Positions 51,014-60,643 are shown, counted from the stretch's first letter. The stretch: 64,000 nucleotides of DNA from Bariatricus massiliensis (GCF_900086725.1 NZ_LT574837.1:984760-1048759); one strand, 5' to 3'. Numbers and translations are program-made. The notes: generated by a model from the sequence alone, not told the origin.

Positions 51014-52612
51014 TTACTTGGTATCTTCCTTCACTGCCGATACCTTCATGCCATCCTTTATCGTTCCCATCGTGTCCGCTACAACCTGAGCGCCTTCCGA
51101 CAGACCTGCCGTGACTTCCACACGGCTGGCTGAATTTACGCCCAGCTCAATCATCTGTTTTTTAACCGTTCCACCCGAAACGATATAGACAAAATCTCCC
51201 TCCGTCCCCGTATTTACAACTTCGCTCGGCAGATATAATACATCTTTCTTCTCCGCCACAATCATGGATACTTTAGCCGTCACACCGATATAAATATTTT
51301 CATCCGGATTCTCAATATGAACCGTCACACCGATGACCGGATTCCCCTTTTCGTTGGGAAGCGCAATTTTGTCTATCTCCTTCAGTACTCCTTTGTAGTT
51401 GGAGTCCCCCAGCTTAATCGTCGCTTCATTCCCCACCTTCATCTTATCAAAATCATTGGCAGATACTTGAAGCTTTACAGAAACATCCTGATTGCTCACC
51501 AGCGTGAACAGCTCGCCTCCCTGTACCGCGGCGCTGCCTTCCACAGCCTTCACATCCGCGATAATGCCGTCAAATTCTGCCTTGATTCCCTCTTTTCCCT
51601 TTGCTACAAGCTCCTCTGTGCTCAGGGTGGCAAGTTCCGCCAGATTTTCGGATACTGCCATATTATTGAGCTGAGCTTTTGTCACCCCGGTCTCCGCAGC
51701 CTGACCGCCTGATGCTGCCTGACTCAAGCTGGTCTTAAGCGCTTCCAGCTCCTGCCGGGCAGCGGACAGCGCCTGAGCGGCTCCCGTGATGTCTGTTCCT
51801 CCTACGGAATTGAGCTGCCCCTCCAGTTCCCGGTATGTATTTTTTAAATCCTCTATCTCCTGCGTCAGTGTATTGATAGTGTTGACAAGCTCCTGCTTCT
51901 TGGCTGCCCGTTCATCAACGTCCAAATCCGGATACACCGCGTCGATATTGTCTAGATTTCTCTGAGAATTTTCCTTCTCTACCCCTTTTGCACTTTGCTG
52001 TTTCAGATTGTCTTCCATCTGAGACTGAAGTGCATTTGCTTTCTCGGCGTTTGCCCCGGCGTCCGCCGATGCCTGATCGTAGGCTGTCTGCAGCTTCGCT
52101 ACCTGCGCCTGCTTATCGGCGATCTGCTGCTTTAAAGTCTCCGTGCTCTTTGCCGCCTGAACCTGAGCCTGTGCCGCTGCGTCCGCGCTTCTCCGGCTCT
52201 GCTCCAGCGCATCTTGATTCGTGTACTTTGTGGACTGTTCGCTCAATTCCGACTTCTGATTCTCCCGCTCCAAATCTTTGGTGTCAAAGGCTACCAGAAG
52301 CTCTCCCGCCTTCACAGCCGTTCCCACCTTGGCATTACAATCCAATATGGGCGCGTTGACCGGCGAATAAAACACCTTCTCCTTCTCGCTCTCCACCTTT
52401 CCAGACGCCGAGTAAGTCTCCTTCACATCCCCTTTTTTCACAGTTACCACAGAAAGTTCTGTGCCAGACGACTTCGGTGAGCTAAGCGCCGATATGCCCC
52501 AGAACCCAAGTGCCAGCACTACAAGTATAGGGACAATGACCCACCCGGGAAGCTTTTTCTTGGACTTTTTCACTATTTCCTCTTCTTCAACTACTTTCTT
52601 CTTTCCAAACAT
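51014..52612 (-). CDS. Membrane-fusion (HlyD/MacA-type) adaptor protein
   Basis: 532 residues. Helix at 20-45 (WVIVPILVVLALGFWGIS), biotinyl-lipoyl half (NAKVGTAVKAGELLVAFD), an unusually long coiled coil of about 190 residues (about 125-310, rich in Gln, Ala, Glu), then the second lipoyl half (IIADVKAVEGSAAVQGGELF in part) and a beta barrel (VKLQVSANDFDKMKVGN). In Gram-positive cells there is no outer-membrane channel, so the long coiled coil probably reaches through the wall. Operon order is ATPase, adaptor, permease. Confidence 0.9.
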   Translation of the reverse strand: MFGKKKVVEEEEIVKKSKKKLPGWVIVPILVVLALGFWGISALSSPKSSGTELSVVTVKKGDVKETYSASGKVESEKEKVFYSPVNAPILDCNAKVGTAVKAGELLVAFDTKDLERENQKSELSEQSTKYTNQDALEQSRRSADAAAQAQVQAAKSTETLKQQIADKQAQVAKLQTAYDQASADAGANAEKANALQSQMEDNLKQQSAKGVEKENSQRNLDNIDAVYPDLDVDERAAKKQELVNTINTLTQEIEDLKNTYRELEGQLNSVGGTDITGAAQALSAARQELEALKTSLSQAASGGQAAETGVTKAQLNNMAVSENLAELATLSTEELVAKGKEGIKAEFDGIIADVKAVEGSAAVQGGELFTLVSNQDVSVKLQVSANDFDKMKVGNEATIKLGDSNYKGVLKEIDKIALPNEKGNPVIGVTVHIENPDENIYIGVTAKVSMIVAEKKDVLYLPSEVVNTGTEGDFVYIVSGGTVKKQMIELGVNSASRVEVTAGLSEGAQVVADTMGTIKDGMKVSAVKEDTK

Positions 52613-52628
52613 CTTGCTCCTCCTCCGC

Positions 52629-53315
52629 TTAAGAATTCAAGGAATCCGCTTCTATCCTGCCGTCCTTGATCTTGATTACCCGTTTCGCCTGTGACGCGAT
52701 ATCGGCATCGTGGGTAATCACAATAATCGTTCTCCCATTCCGGTGCAATTCCTTGAGTATATTCATAATCTCTTCCGTGGAATGTGAATCCAGATTCCCG
52801 GTAGGCTCATCCGCCAGAATGATTGGCGGCTTGGCGGCTATCGCCCTTGCCACAGCCACCCTCTGCTGCTGTCCCCCCGACATCTCCGCAGGCCGATGCT
52901 TCATCCTGCCCTGAAGCCCAACCAGACGCAGCGCTTCCTTTGACACTTCCCTGCGGTTTCTCCTATCGATTCCCCGGTAAATAAGCGGCAGCTCAACATT
53001 GCCGATGGCATCCAGATTGGCAATCAGATTGAACCCCTGAAAAATGAATCCAATCTCCTCATTGCGGACAATCGAAAGTTCTCTGTCATTCATTCCTGAT
53101 ACGTCTCTGCCATTCAAAAAATACTTTCCCGATGTAGGAGCGTCCAGACAGCCTATCATATTCATCAAGGTAGACTTGCCGGAACCAGAATGTCCGATAA
53201 TAGCGGCAAACTCACCCTGCATAATCTGAAGGCTTACTCCGTCCAGCGCTCTGACCTCATTTTCACCGGGGTTATAGACTTTATTCATATTTTCAATTCG
53301 TATAAGCGGCTGCAT
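52629..53315 (-). CDS. MacB/LolD-type ABC transporter ATPase
   Basis: 228 residues. Walker A GHSGSGKST, Q-loop FIFQGFNLIANL, signature MSGGQQQRVAVARA, Walker B PIILADEPTGNLD and switch His in IVITHDADIA. First gene of the four-gene export operon, with a perfect palindrome at the promoter. The 14-bp gap to the adaptor gene implies one transcript. Confidence 0.95.
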   Translation of the reverse strand: MQPLIRIENMNKVYNPGENEVRALDGVSLQIMQGEFAAIIGHSGSGKSTLMNMIGCLDAPTSGKYFLNGRDVSGMNDRELSIVRNEEIGFIFQGFNLIANLDAIGNVELPLIYRGIDRRNRREVSKEALRLVGLQGRMKHRPAEMSGGQQQRVAVARAIAAKPPIILADEPTGNLDSHSTEEIMNILKELHRNGRTIIVITHDADIASQAKRVIKIKDGRIEADSLNS

Positions 53316-53344
53316 TCTCCCTAATGTCCTTTCTGTATTACTGC

Positions 53345-53374
53345 ATTACTGTATTATTTATCTAATACAGTAAT
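53345..53374. promoter_or_regulatory. 30-bp palindromic operator at the export operon promoter
   Basis: ATTACTGTATTA (53345-53356), TTTATC, TAATACAGTAAT (53363-53374): perfect 12-bp arms. It overlaps the -10 box. A further TACTG half is found toward the gene (53335-53340). The format suits GntR/YtrA-type regulators; none is encoded next to it. Confidence 0.65.
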
Positions 53375-53401
53375 TATAGCGCGGCATTCAGATAAAAGCA
53401 A
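53373..53401 (-). promoter_or_regulatory. Promoter of the MacAB-like operon
   Basis: TTGCTT (rc of 53396-53401), 17 bp, TATAAT (rc of 53373-53378). Confidence 0.7.
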
Positions 53402-53445
53402 GAATTTTTTTATAATGGTGATTTGGAATTATTAATTGTTCCCAC

Positions 53446-53515
53446 AAAAAAACGGACACGATTGCAACCACCAGTGCTACATATGCACTGCCAACTGTAA
53501 TCGTGTCCGTTTTTT
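53446..53515. terminator. Terminator after the GGDEF-EAL gene
   Basis: AAAAAAACGGACACGATT (53446-53463) pairs with AATCGTGTCCGTTTTTT (53499-53515); an inner AGTGC/GCACT hairpin sits in the loop. Confidence 0.85.
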
Positions 53516-53527
53516 CATCTCTGACAA

Positions 53528-56491
53528 TTAATTTTTCATCTTCTCAATGGTCTCCAAAGCCTGCGGCAGGATGCCTGCCGGAGTAAATGTAGGCTTCGCG
53601 ACATAATACCCCTGCAGATAATCCACGCCCAGACGGATTACTTCTTCCGTCTCTTCCTCCGTCTCAACGCCCTCCGCAATAATAAACTTTCCTCTCTCGT
53701 GAGCATAATTCACAATATATTCTACAATTGCACGCTTGTCTGAACTTTGATGAATGCCATTGACTATAGCGATGTCCACCTTGATATAATCCGGTGATAT
53801 GGTAATGAGCATCTTTTCACTATTATAACCGGAGCCATAGTCGTCAAGCGCAATCTTTCTTCTAAGCTCCCTGCCATGAGTCCTTTTCTCATCCCATGCC
53901 TCCCGGTCAATCCGTTCTTCCTCTGTAAGCTCAACAACAATCTGCCCAAGATACTCCCGGTATTCATCGGCAAATGTCCGTTCCGCCTGCATGGAAAGAT
54001 ATTGATTGGGAATAGAGTTGAAGAATATGTATGCGTCCTCCGCTATTGTGCCCGCCTTAATATGACCCACAAAGGCTCTCATTGCTTCAAACCATGTCAT
54101 CTCCTCAATCTGGTTTAGCTTACCTTCATATCTGGCAATTTCAAGTACATCCAGTACGGACTTAAACTCTTCCATCTCTGGCCGCATCAACGCTTCATAA
54201 GCAAACACCTTCCCCGTCCGGGCATCCACAATCGGCTGGAATGCATATTTTACCGCCCGCCGTTCAATGAGCCTTGTGAGCGCTTCTTTATTTTGTATCA
54301 GTGAATTCTTTGAGAGATAGTGCTCTTTATCAAAACTTAAGATCTCTCCCTTTGTACTGTTTTTCACCATATACATCGCATAATCTGCGTATTTCAACAG
54401 TACTTCAAAACTCGTTGAATCCTTTGGATACCACGCTATGCCCCCCGACGCCTGCACCTTCTGGAGAATATCTCCCGGCAGTGTCAGGACCATGCTGTCC
54501 AGTCCCATTTTCATAGTATCTATAACTGTCTGAATCTCTTTTTCACTGTCATACCCATAGAGAAAAATATTGAACTCGTCTCCTGAGATACGGGCTGTGA
54601 TAGCGCCTGCCGGCAAATAATAGCGGAAAGCCAAAGCCGCTTTGATTATATATTTATCCCCGTAATCATGGCCATACGTGTCATTAATGTATTTTAAGTT
54701 GTCCAAATCTATCATAATCAGAGCTGCCGTCTTGAGTTCTTCCTGCCTTTCCTCGAAAAGCTCCTGAACTTCACGGCGGAAAGCCCGGCGGTTGAACAAG
54801 TTCGTGAGCGGATCATGATCACGCTCATGCTGTAGCACCTTTTTTTCCAGCAAAGACTGTGTTACATCCTCCACAAGCCCGTAACAACTGTCTTCCGTCA
54901 TCCGGCATTTCAACTTTAAAAACCGGCTTCCCCTTCCATCGGGAATCTTGTAAATATAGCTGTCCGCAAGTTCATCCTTCTCCACAAAATAATGTTTGAA
55001 CTCTTTGAACTTCGCATCAAAGTCCTCTATGCTCATCTCGATTCCATCTGCCTCAGGACACCCGAAAATATCAAAAAAATTTTCCGTCTTGAACAGCTGC
55101 CGTTCCGCACGGTCAATTTGAAATCCAGCCAGCCTTACACTGGCCATCTCGATAATTTTGGTGAATTTCTGGCCTGAGTCTATCACATCCAGACTAAGCT
55201 TCTCGATAGCTTGCGTCATCTGGTCGATCTCCTCGATTCCGGTCTGGCAAAGCTGGATACGCTTCGTCGGGTCTTTCTCCCGTATCTCCTTGGACAAATC
55301 AGAAACAGGTTTCTGCACCTTATAGCTGATCAGGAAACTTCCAAGCAAGCCTATAATTATTGTGACAGTCACCGCGGCCATAAGAGCCAGCTCCACTTTT
55401 TTTGCAAAGTCCATGATACTGTCAAGTGGCGCAGCACCTGTCAGCACCCATTTTTCATCGGAAAAAGGCGTGTTACTGTTATAGAGGTTCAGTGTCTCCG
55501 AATAGGCATAATATTGGGAACTGTCAATCTTAATCTTCTTCCCTTCTTCCGCCTCCTTGGTATATGCAGCCCCATTGACAAGCGCGTCACTCAGCGTACC
55601 ATCCTCCTGCTCCAGCGCCAAAATATACGCCCCCGTCCCGCTGTCCGCAATCTCCTCATTGGGAATGAACTCCCGCAGATAATCCTGTGTGATGTCAATG
55701 CCCAGCACGCCATACACGCTTCCGTCAGAAAGCTTTAAAGGTATAGAATAAGCTATTGCCCGTTTCCCCTCGCCAAACAAGTTGAACACATGACTCCAGT
55801 AACCGCAGTCCTCCATACTGTACTCCGGATTCTCATAAGCAGCCTGAAAAGGCTTATACAGAAAATCATAATAAGACTGGCCGCTGTCTTGAAAATCAAA
55901 TTTTGGATTCCAGGCAGTATCTGTGGCAATTCCCATCTGCCGGACAAGCGCTATGGGCGCCCGCTCTATCAGGATATCCTGATTGCGGTACGACGGCTGG
56001 GCCTGCGGGTTGGAATCCCGCAGATATATACCGGGCTTATCTTTTAGCTGCCCATTTATCTTATCCACACTCAAATCTCCGGTGTTCAATATGATAAATG
56101 CCCCAGTCACATGGTTGGTGCGCATCATAGCCAGCAGAGGCTCGGCGGCTTCCGAGAGAAGCGGAACCGCATAGTCAGAACCGTTATCCAGTGTCTGCAT
56201 AGTGATTGCGCCGCTCTTCAGCAGCTTCTCCGTACTATCATTGATAAGCTCCGCCGTATAGGTCAGATTCATCCAGCTTCCAATCATTTCATTCTCCAGA
56301 TAATTCTTGCGGCTTTCTACTTTTTCATTGATAATAGCTTTCTCATTATTATTTAATTCTGTAATAATTCCCTGTCCAAATACACTGCAGACCAATATTA
56401 AAATTTCAAGAATAAGCAGACCCATGAGCGGGATAAGAATTTTTTTGAAGATAGATTTCTTTTTAACCGTTTTTTTCTGCTTCTCTGTCAT
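53528..56491 (-). CDS. Cache-HAMP-PAS-GGDEF-EAL cyclic di-GMP protein
   Basis: 987 residues from ATG 56491 (GGAGAG at 6 nt); ATG 56509 is possible. Helix 1 (about 18-42), double-Cache outer sensor (45-365), helix 2 (about 370-392), HAMP, PAS-like domain (about 430-555), GGDEF with motif SGDEF (near 638; allowed in active cyclases) and EAL with intact EAL (near 766), substrate and metal residues in FFNSIPNQYLS, VVELTEEERID and LDDYGSGY. It can in principle both make and break cyclic di-GMP. The upstream gene, 4 to 22 bp away, is an orphan binding lipoprotein, so the sensor may read the loaded binding protein. Confidence 0.92.
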   Translation of the reverse strand: MTEKQKKTVKKKSIFKKILIPLMGLLILEILILVCSVFGQGIITELNNNEKAIINEKVESRKNYLENEMIGSWMNLTYTAELINDSTEKLLKSGAITMQTLDNGSDYAVPLLSEAAEPLLAMMRTNHVTGAFIILNTGDLSVDKINGQLKDKPGIYLRDSNPQAQPSYRNQDILIERAPIALVRQMGIATDTAWNPKFDFQDSGQSYYDFLYKPFQAAYENPEYSMEDCGYWSHVFNLFGEGKRAIAYSIPLKLSDGSVYGVLGIDITQDYLREFIPNEEIADSGTGAYILALEQEDGTLSDALVNGAAYTKEAEEGKKIKIDSSQYYAYSETLNLYNSNTPFSDEKWVLTGAAPLDSIMDFAKKVELALMAAVTVTIIIGLLGSFLISYKVQKPVSDLSKEIREKDPTKRIQLCQTGIEEIDQMTQAIEKLSLDVIDSGQKFTKIIEMASVRLAGFQIDRAERQLFKTENFFDIFGCPEADGIEMSIEDFDAKFKEFKHYFVEKDELADSYIYKIPDGRGSRFLKLKCRMTEDSCYGLVEDVTQSLLEKKVLQHERDHDPLTNLFNRRAFRREVQELFEERQEELKTAALIMIDLDNLKYINDTYGHDYGDKYIIKAALAFRYYLPAGAITARISGDEFNIFLYGYDSEKEIQTVIDTMKMGLDSMVLTLPGDILQKVQASGGIAWYPKDSTSFEVLLKYADYAMYMVKNSTKGEILSFDKEHYLSKNSLIQNKEALTRLIERRAVKYAFQPIVDARTGKVFAYEALMRPEMEEFKSVLDVLEIARYEGKLNQIEEMTWFEAMRAFVGHIKAGTIAEDAYIFFNSIPNQYLSMQAERTFADEYREYLGQIVVELTEEERIDREAWDEKRTHGRELRRKIALDDYGSGYNSEKMLITISPDYIKVDIAIVNGIHQSSDKRAIVEYIVNYAHERGKFIIAEGVETEEETEEVIRLGVDYLQGYYVAKPTFTPAGILPQALETIEKMKN

Positions 56492-56512
56492 CTTGGTCTC
56501 TCCATTCATCGG

Positions 56513-57967
56513 CTATTTCACAGTTTGCTCCAGCTTCTCCTTCGTGCTTTGATACCATGCCTTGAAATTCTCATCCGTATCATATTTAGCAATCGCGTCC
56601 CCTCTGGGCGTTCCTGCAGCTATATCTGCCTCAATAGCCTGCCGGTCCTCCGCCGCTTTATCAGACATGGAATACTCCAGTACATTTCTGGCAGTAGTAC
56701 CATTATCATAAGCCGGCGTCGTGTATAAGTGATTGTTATTCACTGTCTCTATCGATACTTCAATTACTTTACCGACAGTCTCGTTTCCATCTGTCTCCTT
56801 CTGCATAGCCTCTGCATCGTTTGCCACCTTTTTTACAGGCAGGTATCCGGATGCCGCTGAAAAGTAAGTATTCTGCTTCGTATCAGTGAACCATTTTAAA
56901 AATTCAACAGAAGCTTCTATCTCAGCCTCACTTCCTTTTGTGACGACCATGCCGGCCCCTTGCTGGACCGCGTAGCCTTCCCCCTCTTTAAACTGGGGCG
57001 CGGGTAGAATCTCAGTCTCTATAGAATAACTTTCATCATCATTTAAAATCACCTTATCTGGGAAGAAAGTCGCGCCAGAGGAAGAGCCTACAAAAGAAAT
57101 AATATTTCCCGTCTTAATATCATCGCTTCGGAATCTTCCTGCCGCACTAAAGTGCCCATTAATAAATGGAATATAATAATTATCCCAAAGCTTGCGCGCA
57201 ATCTCCTCCGGGAAATTAATCTTCACCTTGCCTGTGCCGTCGCCCTCGATTATCTGGGTTCCCAACTGCATGGCTCCGATAATCATATAATTGGCCATAG
57301 CGTCCCTTCCAAAAAATGCCTTGCCGTCATCCGGCTCCTCTGTCAGGCTGTCTGTCCACTCATAATACTTCTCCGCTGTCTCAGTAAGTCCTTCAATCGT
57401 CTCGAGGTCGGACAGTTCCGCCCCCGTCGCTGAGGCAAACTTATCCCAGTCAGTCTTGTTGAGCATAAATACTTCCGTGGCCTTTGCGACCGGCAGTATC
57501 TTAAGGCTCTCTCCGTCCGGGAAACTGCCTTCCGTGATATAGCTGTCTATGTACTCCTCTTTCTCTTTTTCCGTAAAATATTCGCTTAGGTCCGCGACAA
57601 TGCCCATCTTATCAACATTGTACGCTGTGTCGGTGTATGCGGCAAATATGTTAGGCACTTCCTTCGCCCCCACTTTCTTTTCCGCCGCGGCAAGTACGTT
57701 CTCCTCCAAGTCCGTAATTCCGCCTTCATTAGATGCCTTTACCGTAATTCCCAAATCCTTTCCCCTGCTCTGGTTGAACTCTTCCACCAGTCCGTCAAAA
57801 GCAGTCTGCTGAGCGCCAGTGTAGTAATTCCATACCGTGATTGTAACCGGCTTCTCCGGGTCAAGTGCAGTCTCTTTTTCCTTCTTAGTACCTGCGCCGC
57901 TTCCACATCCGGCCGCCGTCAAGGTCATAATCATTGCTGCCGCGGCAGCTCTCTTCCAATTTTTCAT
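56513..57967 (-). CDS. Extracellular solute-binding lipoprotein, orphan, paired with the c-di-GMP protein
   Basis: 484 residues. Lipobox TAAGC (Cys21). Family 1 binding protein: VTITVWNYYTGAQQTAFDGL at the mature start, NIFAAYTDTAYNVDKMGIVADLSEYF (core TAYNVDKMG) and AVQQGAGMVVTKGSEAEIEA near the hinge. No permease or ATPase is present. It lies just upstream of the sensor gene and is read with it. This is the second such pair in the window (the other is binding protein plus histidine kinase). Substrate unknown. Confidence 0.88.
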   Translation of the reverse strand: MKNWKRAAAAAMIMTLTAAGCGSGAGTKKEKETALDPEKPVTITVWNYYTGAQQTAFDGLVEEFNQSRGKDLGITVKASNEGGITDLEENVLAAAEKKVGAKEVPNIFAAYTDTAYNVDKMGIVADLSEYFTEKEKEEYIDSYITEGSFPDGESLKILPVAKATEVFMLNKTDWDKFASATGAELSDLETIEGLTETAEKYYEWTDSLTEEPDDGKAFFGRDAMANYMIIGAMQLGTQIIEGDGTGKVKINFPEEIARKLWDNYYIPFINGHFSAAGRFRSDDIKTGNIISFVGSSSGATFFPDKVILNDDESYSIETEILPAPQFKEGEGYAVQQGAGMVVTKGSEAEIEASVEFLKWFTDTKQNTYFSAASGYLPVKKVANDAEAMQKETDGNETVGKVIEVSIETVNNNHLYTTPAYDNGTTARNVLEYSMSDKAAEDRQAIEADIAAGTPRGDAIAKYDTDENFKAWYQSTKEKLEQTVK

Positions 57968-58047
57968 AATTTTCTGCTCCTTCTATAACAGTATAAAATC
58001 CATTATTATCCAATTTTATATATCACTCTATTGTATCACGTAAAAGA

Positions 58048-58067
58048 GGACCCTGCAATGCAGGGCC
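58048..58067 (-). terminator. Terminator of metG
   Basis: GGACCCTGCA followed by TGCAGGGCC forms a tight hairpin 30 bp beyond the metG stop; on the minus strand it is followed by CTCTTTTA. Confidence 0.6.
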
Positions 58068-58096
58068 CTGGTAAAAAAACCTTATTTTTAGTAGAA

Positions 58097-59998
58097 TTAA
58101 CAGATTTCCGCACCAGACGGCATGCACTTCTCCGGTGTCATAAGAGATAAATTTCCTTCGGCATCCTCCGCACAGAGCAGCATTCCCTCTGAAAGCACGC
58201 CGGCAAGTTTCGCTGGTTTCAAGTTGACGAGTACCATGACCTTCTTGCCCACCATTTCCTCTGCAGAGTAGTGCCCCTTGATTCCTGACACAATCTGTTT
58301 CACCTGACTTCCAATCTTCACCTGAGAGCATAACAGTTTTCTCGACTTCTTTACTTCCTCGCAGGCGATAATTTCTCCCACCTGAAACTGCATTTTTCCA
58401 AAATCCTCAAAGCTGATTTCCGGTTTTGCTTCTATATCGACCACTGGCTCCTCAACCGTCTCTTCCTCCTGAGCCGGATGAAGCTCCTCCACCTTTTTCA
58501 ACACTTCCTCCAAATCCAGCCTCTGGAATAATATTTCAGGTTTGTCAGTCACATGCCCCTCTCCAAGCTGTGCGAGAATCTTTTCGGATGTCTCAGGCAT
58601 GAAAGATTCCAAGAGTCTGGCGCCCGCTGAAATCCCCTGAATCAAATTCCACAGTACCGTTTCGAGGCGGTCCTCTTTCTCCTCGTCTTTTGCCAATGCC
58701 CATGGCATTGTCTCATCAATATATTTGTTACAGCGTTTGAATAGATTGAAAATCTCTGTAATCGCGTCTGCCACACGGAGATCCTCCATCTTCTTTTCTA
58801 CGAGTGCCGGAGTTTTATCAATCAACTCTTTCAGCTCCGAATCCACATCCTCAGCCACGCCTTTGTCCGTCACCGTGCCTCCAAAATACTTGTTCGTCAT
58901 AGAGACAGTTCTATTTACCAGATTGCCAAGCGTGTTGGCCAAATCAGAATTAAGCCGCTCCACCATAAGCTCCCAAGAGATGACACCGTCATTTTCAAAC
59001 GGCATCTCGTGAAGAACAAAGTAACGCACAGCATCCACGCCAAAGAAATCTACCAGCTCATCCGCGTAGAGCACATTTCCCTTTGACTTACTCATCTTGC
59101 CGTCTCCCTGCAGCAGCCACGGATGCCCGAATATCTGTTTCGGAAGCGGCAGATCAAGGGCCATCAGGAAGATAGGCCAGTAAATCGTGTGGAAACGGAT
59201 AATATCCTTTCCAATGAGATGCAAGTCCGCTGGCCAATTCTTCTGGAACAGCTCCGTGCTGTCTCCATCACAATGGTATCCGATTCCGGTGATATAGTTG
59301 GTCAGCGCGTCAAGCCAGACATAGACTACATGCTTCGGGTCGAAGTCAACCGGAATTCCCCATTTAAAAGAAGTTCTGGATACACACAAATCCTGGAGCC
59401 CCGGGAGGAGGAAATTGTTCATCATCTCATTTTTGCGGGACACCGGTTGAATGAACTCAGGATGTGTATTGATATGTTCGATCAGTCTGTCCGCGTATTT
59501 ACTCATCTTGAAGAAATAAGCTTCCTCCTTGGCCGGCTGCACTTCCCTTCCACAATCCGGGCATTTGCCATCCACAAGCTGGGATTCCGTGAAAAATGAC
59601 TCACACGGTGTACAGTACATTCCTTCATAATGGCCTTTGTAAATGTCTCCCTGTTCATACAGTTTTTTAAAAATCTTCTGAACCTCGGCCTCATGATAAT
59701 CGTCCGTTGTCCGGATAAATTTGTCATAGGACGTATTCATCAAATCCCATATCCCCTGAATCTGCGCGGCAATTCCATCCACAAATTCCTTCGGTGTGAC
59801 CCCGGCTTCTTCCGCCTTCAGTTCAATTTTCTGTCCATGCTCATCAGTTCCTGTCTGGAAAAAAACATCATATCCCTGACTTCTCTTATATCTGGCAATC
59901 GCATCCGCCAGCACGATTTCATAGGTATTGCCGATATGCGGCTTGCCTGACGTGTAGGCTATCGCCGTCGTAATATAGTATTTTTGCTTATCTGCCAT
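58097..59998 (-). CDS. metG: Methionyl-tRNA synthetase
   Basis: 633 residues, class I synthetase. HIGH motif as PHIGNTYE (about 20), KMSKS motif as KMSKSKGN (about 300), CPC-type zinc knuckle CTPC ... CPDC, anticodon-binding helices (390-500) and a C-terminal tRNA-binding OB domain (530-633). AAAGGAG precedes the ATG at 59998. Expression is under a Met T-box upstream. The protein is complete. Confidence 0.98.
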   Translation of the reverse strand: MADKQKYYITTAIAYTSGKPHIGNTYEIVLADAIARYKRSQGYDVFFQTGTDEHGQKIELKAEEAGVTPKEFVDGIAAQIQGIWDLMNTSYDKFIRTTDDYHEAEVQKIFKKLYEQGDIYKGHYEGMYCTPCESFFTESQLVDGKCPDCGREVQPAKEEAYFFKMSKYADRLIEHINTHPEFIQPVSRKNEMMNNFLLPGLQDLCVSRTSFKWGIPVDFDPKHVVYVWLDALTNYITGIGYHCDGDSTELFQKNWPADLHLIGKDIIRFHTIYWPIFLMALDLPLPKQIFGHPWLLQGDGKMSKSKGNVLYADELVDFFGVDAVRYFVLHEMPFENDGVISWELMVERLNSDLANTLGNLVNRTVSMTNKYFGGTVTDKGVAEDVDSELKELIDKTPALVEKKMEDLRVADAITEIFNLFKRCNKYIDETMPWALAKDEEKEDRLETVLWNLIQGISAGARLLESFMPETSEKILAQLGEGHVTDKPEILFQRLDLEEVLKKVEELHPAQEEETVEEPVVDIEAKPEISFEDFGKMQFQVGEIIACEEVKKSRKLLCSQVKIGSQVKQIVSGIKGHYSAEEMVGKKVMVLVNLKPAKLAGVLSEGMLLCAEDAEGNLSLMTPEKCMPSGAEIC

Positions 59999-60040
59999 CT
60001 TTCTCTCTCCTTTTGTCGTATCATATACAGTGAGAACAAC

Positions 60041-60142
60041 GTGGACAAGTCCACTTCAACTCCCTATATCCCTCACTCATGAGGGACTTGTACACTTTGC
60101 GCGCCAATGTGCGGCTGCGAAGCAGCTTTCCTCTGCACATTG
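60041..60142. repeat. Cluster of perfect hairpins between the T-box and metG
   Basis: Three separate structures: GTGGAC-aa-GTCCAC (60041-60054), TCCCTCA-ctca-TGAGGGA (60069-60086) and a nested one with CAATGTGC/GCACATTG arms (60105-60112, 60135-60142) around GCTGC-gaa-GCAGC. All lie in the read-through transcript before the metG start. No protein-coding sense was found here. Confidence 0.6.
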
Positions 60143-60160
60143 TGTGCATCCCCCGGAGGG

Positions 60161-60207
60161 TTTTTATCATATAGGAAAGTTCAAAGGACTTTCCTATATG
60201 ATAAAAA
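60161..60207. repeat. Perfect 20-bp inverted repeat after the T-box terminator
   Basis: TTTTTATCATATAGGAAAGT (60161-60180) and ACTTTCCTATATGATAAAAA (60188-60207) with a 7-nt loop. The T-run of the T-box terminator is part of its right arm, so this hairpin cannot coexist with full terminator release; it may be a backup terminator or a roadblock. Confidence 0.65.
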
Positions 60208-60570
60208 ACCCGCCTTCTCGCATCTGCAAGAAGACGGGTATTAATCCGTGGTACCACTTCTATTTGCCCCGGCCTCACGGCCAGAACCTCCATAAGTGCC
60301 TATGAGCACTCTCCGCGTTAAAGGGCGGACCCTTCACAGCCTGCATTGAGCACTTAGTGAGGTATTTCACGAGCTTAGTGCGAAAGTACATCTGGTTCAC
60401 TTGGCGAGGTTCTCTCGAGCCTAGTGACCACGATGTTTCCCGTCTGCACTTAGCGAAGCGTCAATGGTCGGTGTGCCGCTCAGAAGCCATATTCCGCCTT
60501 CTTCCGCCATTCCCTCTCAGCCTCCGGGAACTCTCTGTAAGACTTCCAAAAACATACTCTCTTCATCACT
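60198..60570 (-). ncRNA. T-box leader (Met specifier) controlling metG
   Basis: Stem I carries the K-turn and distal marks AGAGAG and GGCTGAGAG (minus strand, about 60500-60540). The specifier codon ATG (rc of 60488-60490) follows GAAT as in other T-boxes and matches the gene. The T-box proper is GTGGTACCACGG (rc near 60246-60257). The terminator has CCCGTCTTC/GAAGGCGGG arms and a T-run (60203-60239). Uncharged tRNA-Met pairs with the specifier and the T-box bulge and lets transcription proceed. The variant TGGTACCACGG for the common TGGNACCGCGG is noted. Confidence 0.92.
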
Positions 60571-60643
60571 GCATTTACTTTATACTTGTAGAAAACTGTA
60601 ACACACCTGAAGAATATTTGTCAAGGGTTACCAAAAGAGATTT

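Noticed and set aside
53528..56491. Inactive GGDEF because of SGDEF
   Set aside because: Ser at the first position is found in active cyclases, so loss of activity cannot be claimed.
60021..60305. Open frames of about 90 residues on both strands before metG
   Set aside because: They cover the T-box terminator and the hairpin cluster; the apparent coding is due to the palindromes.
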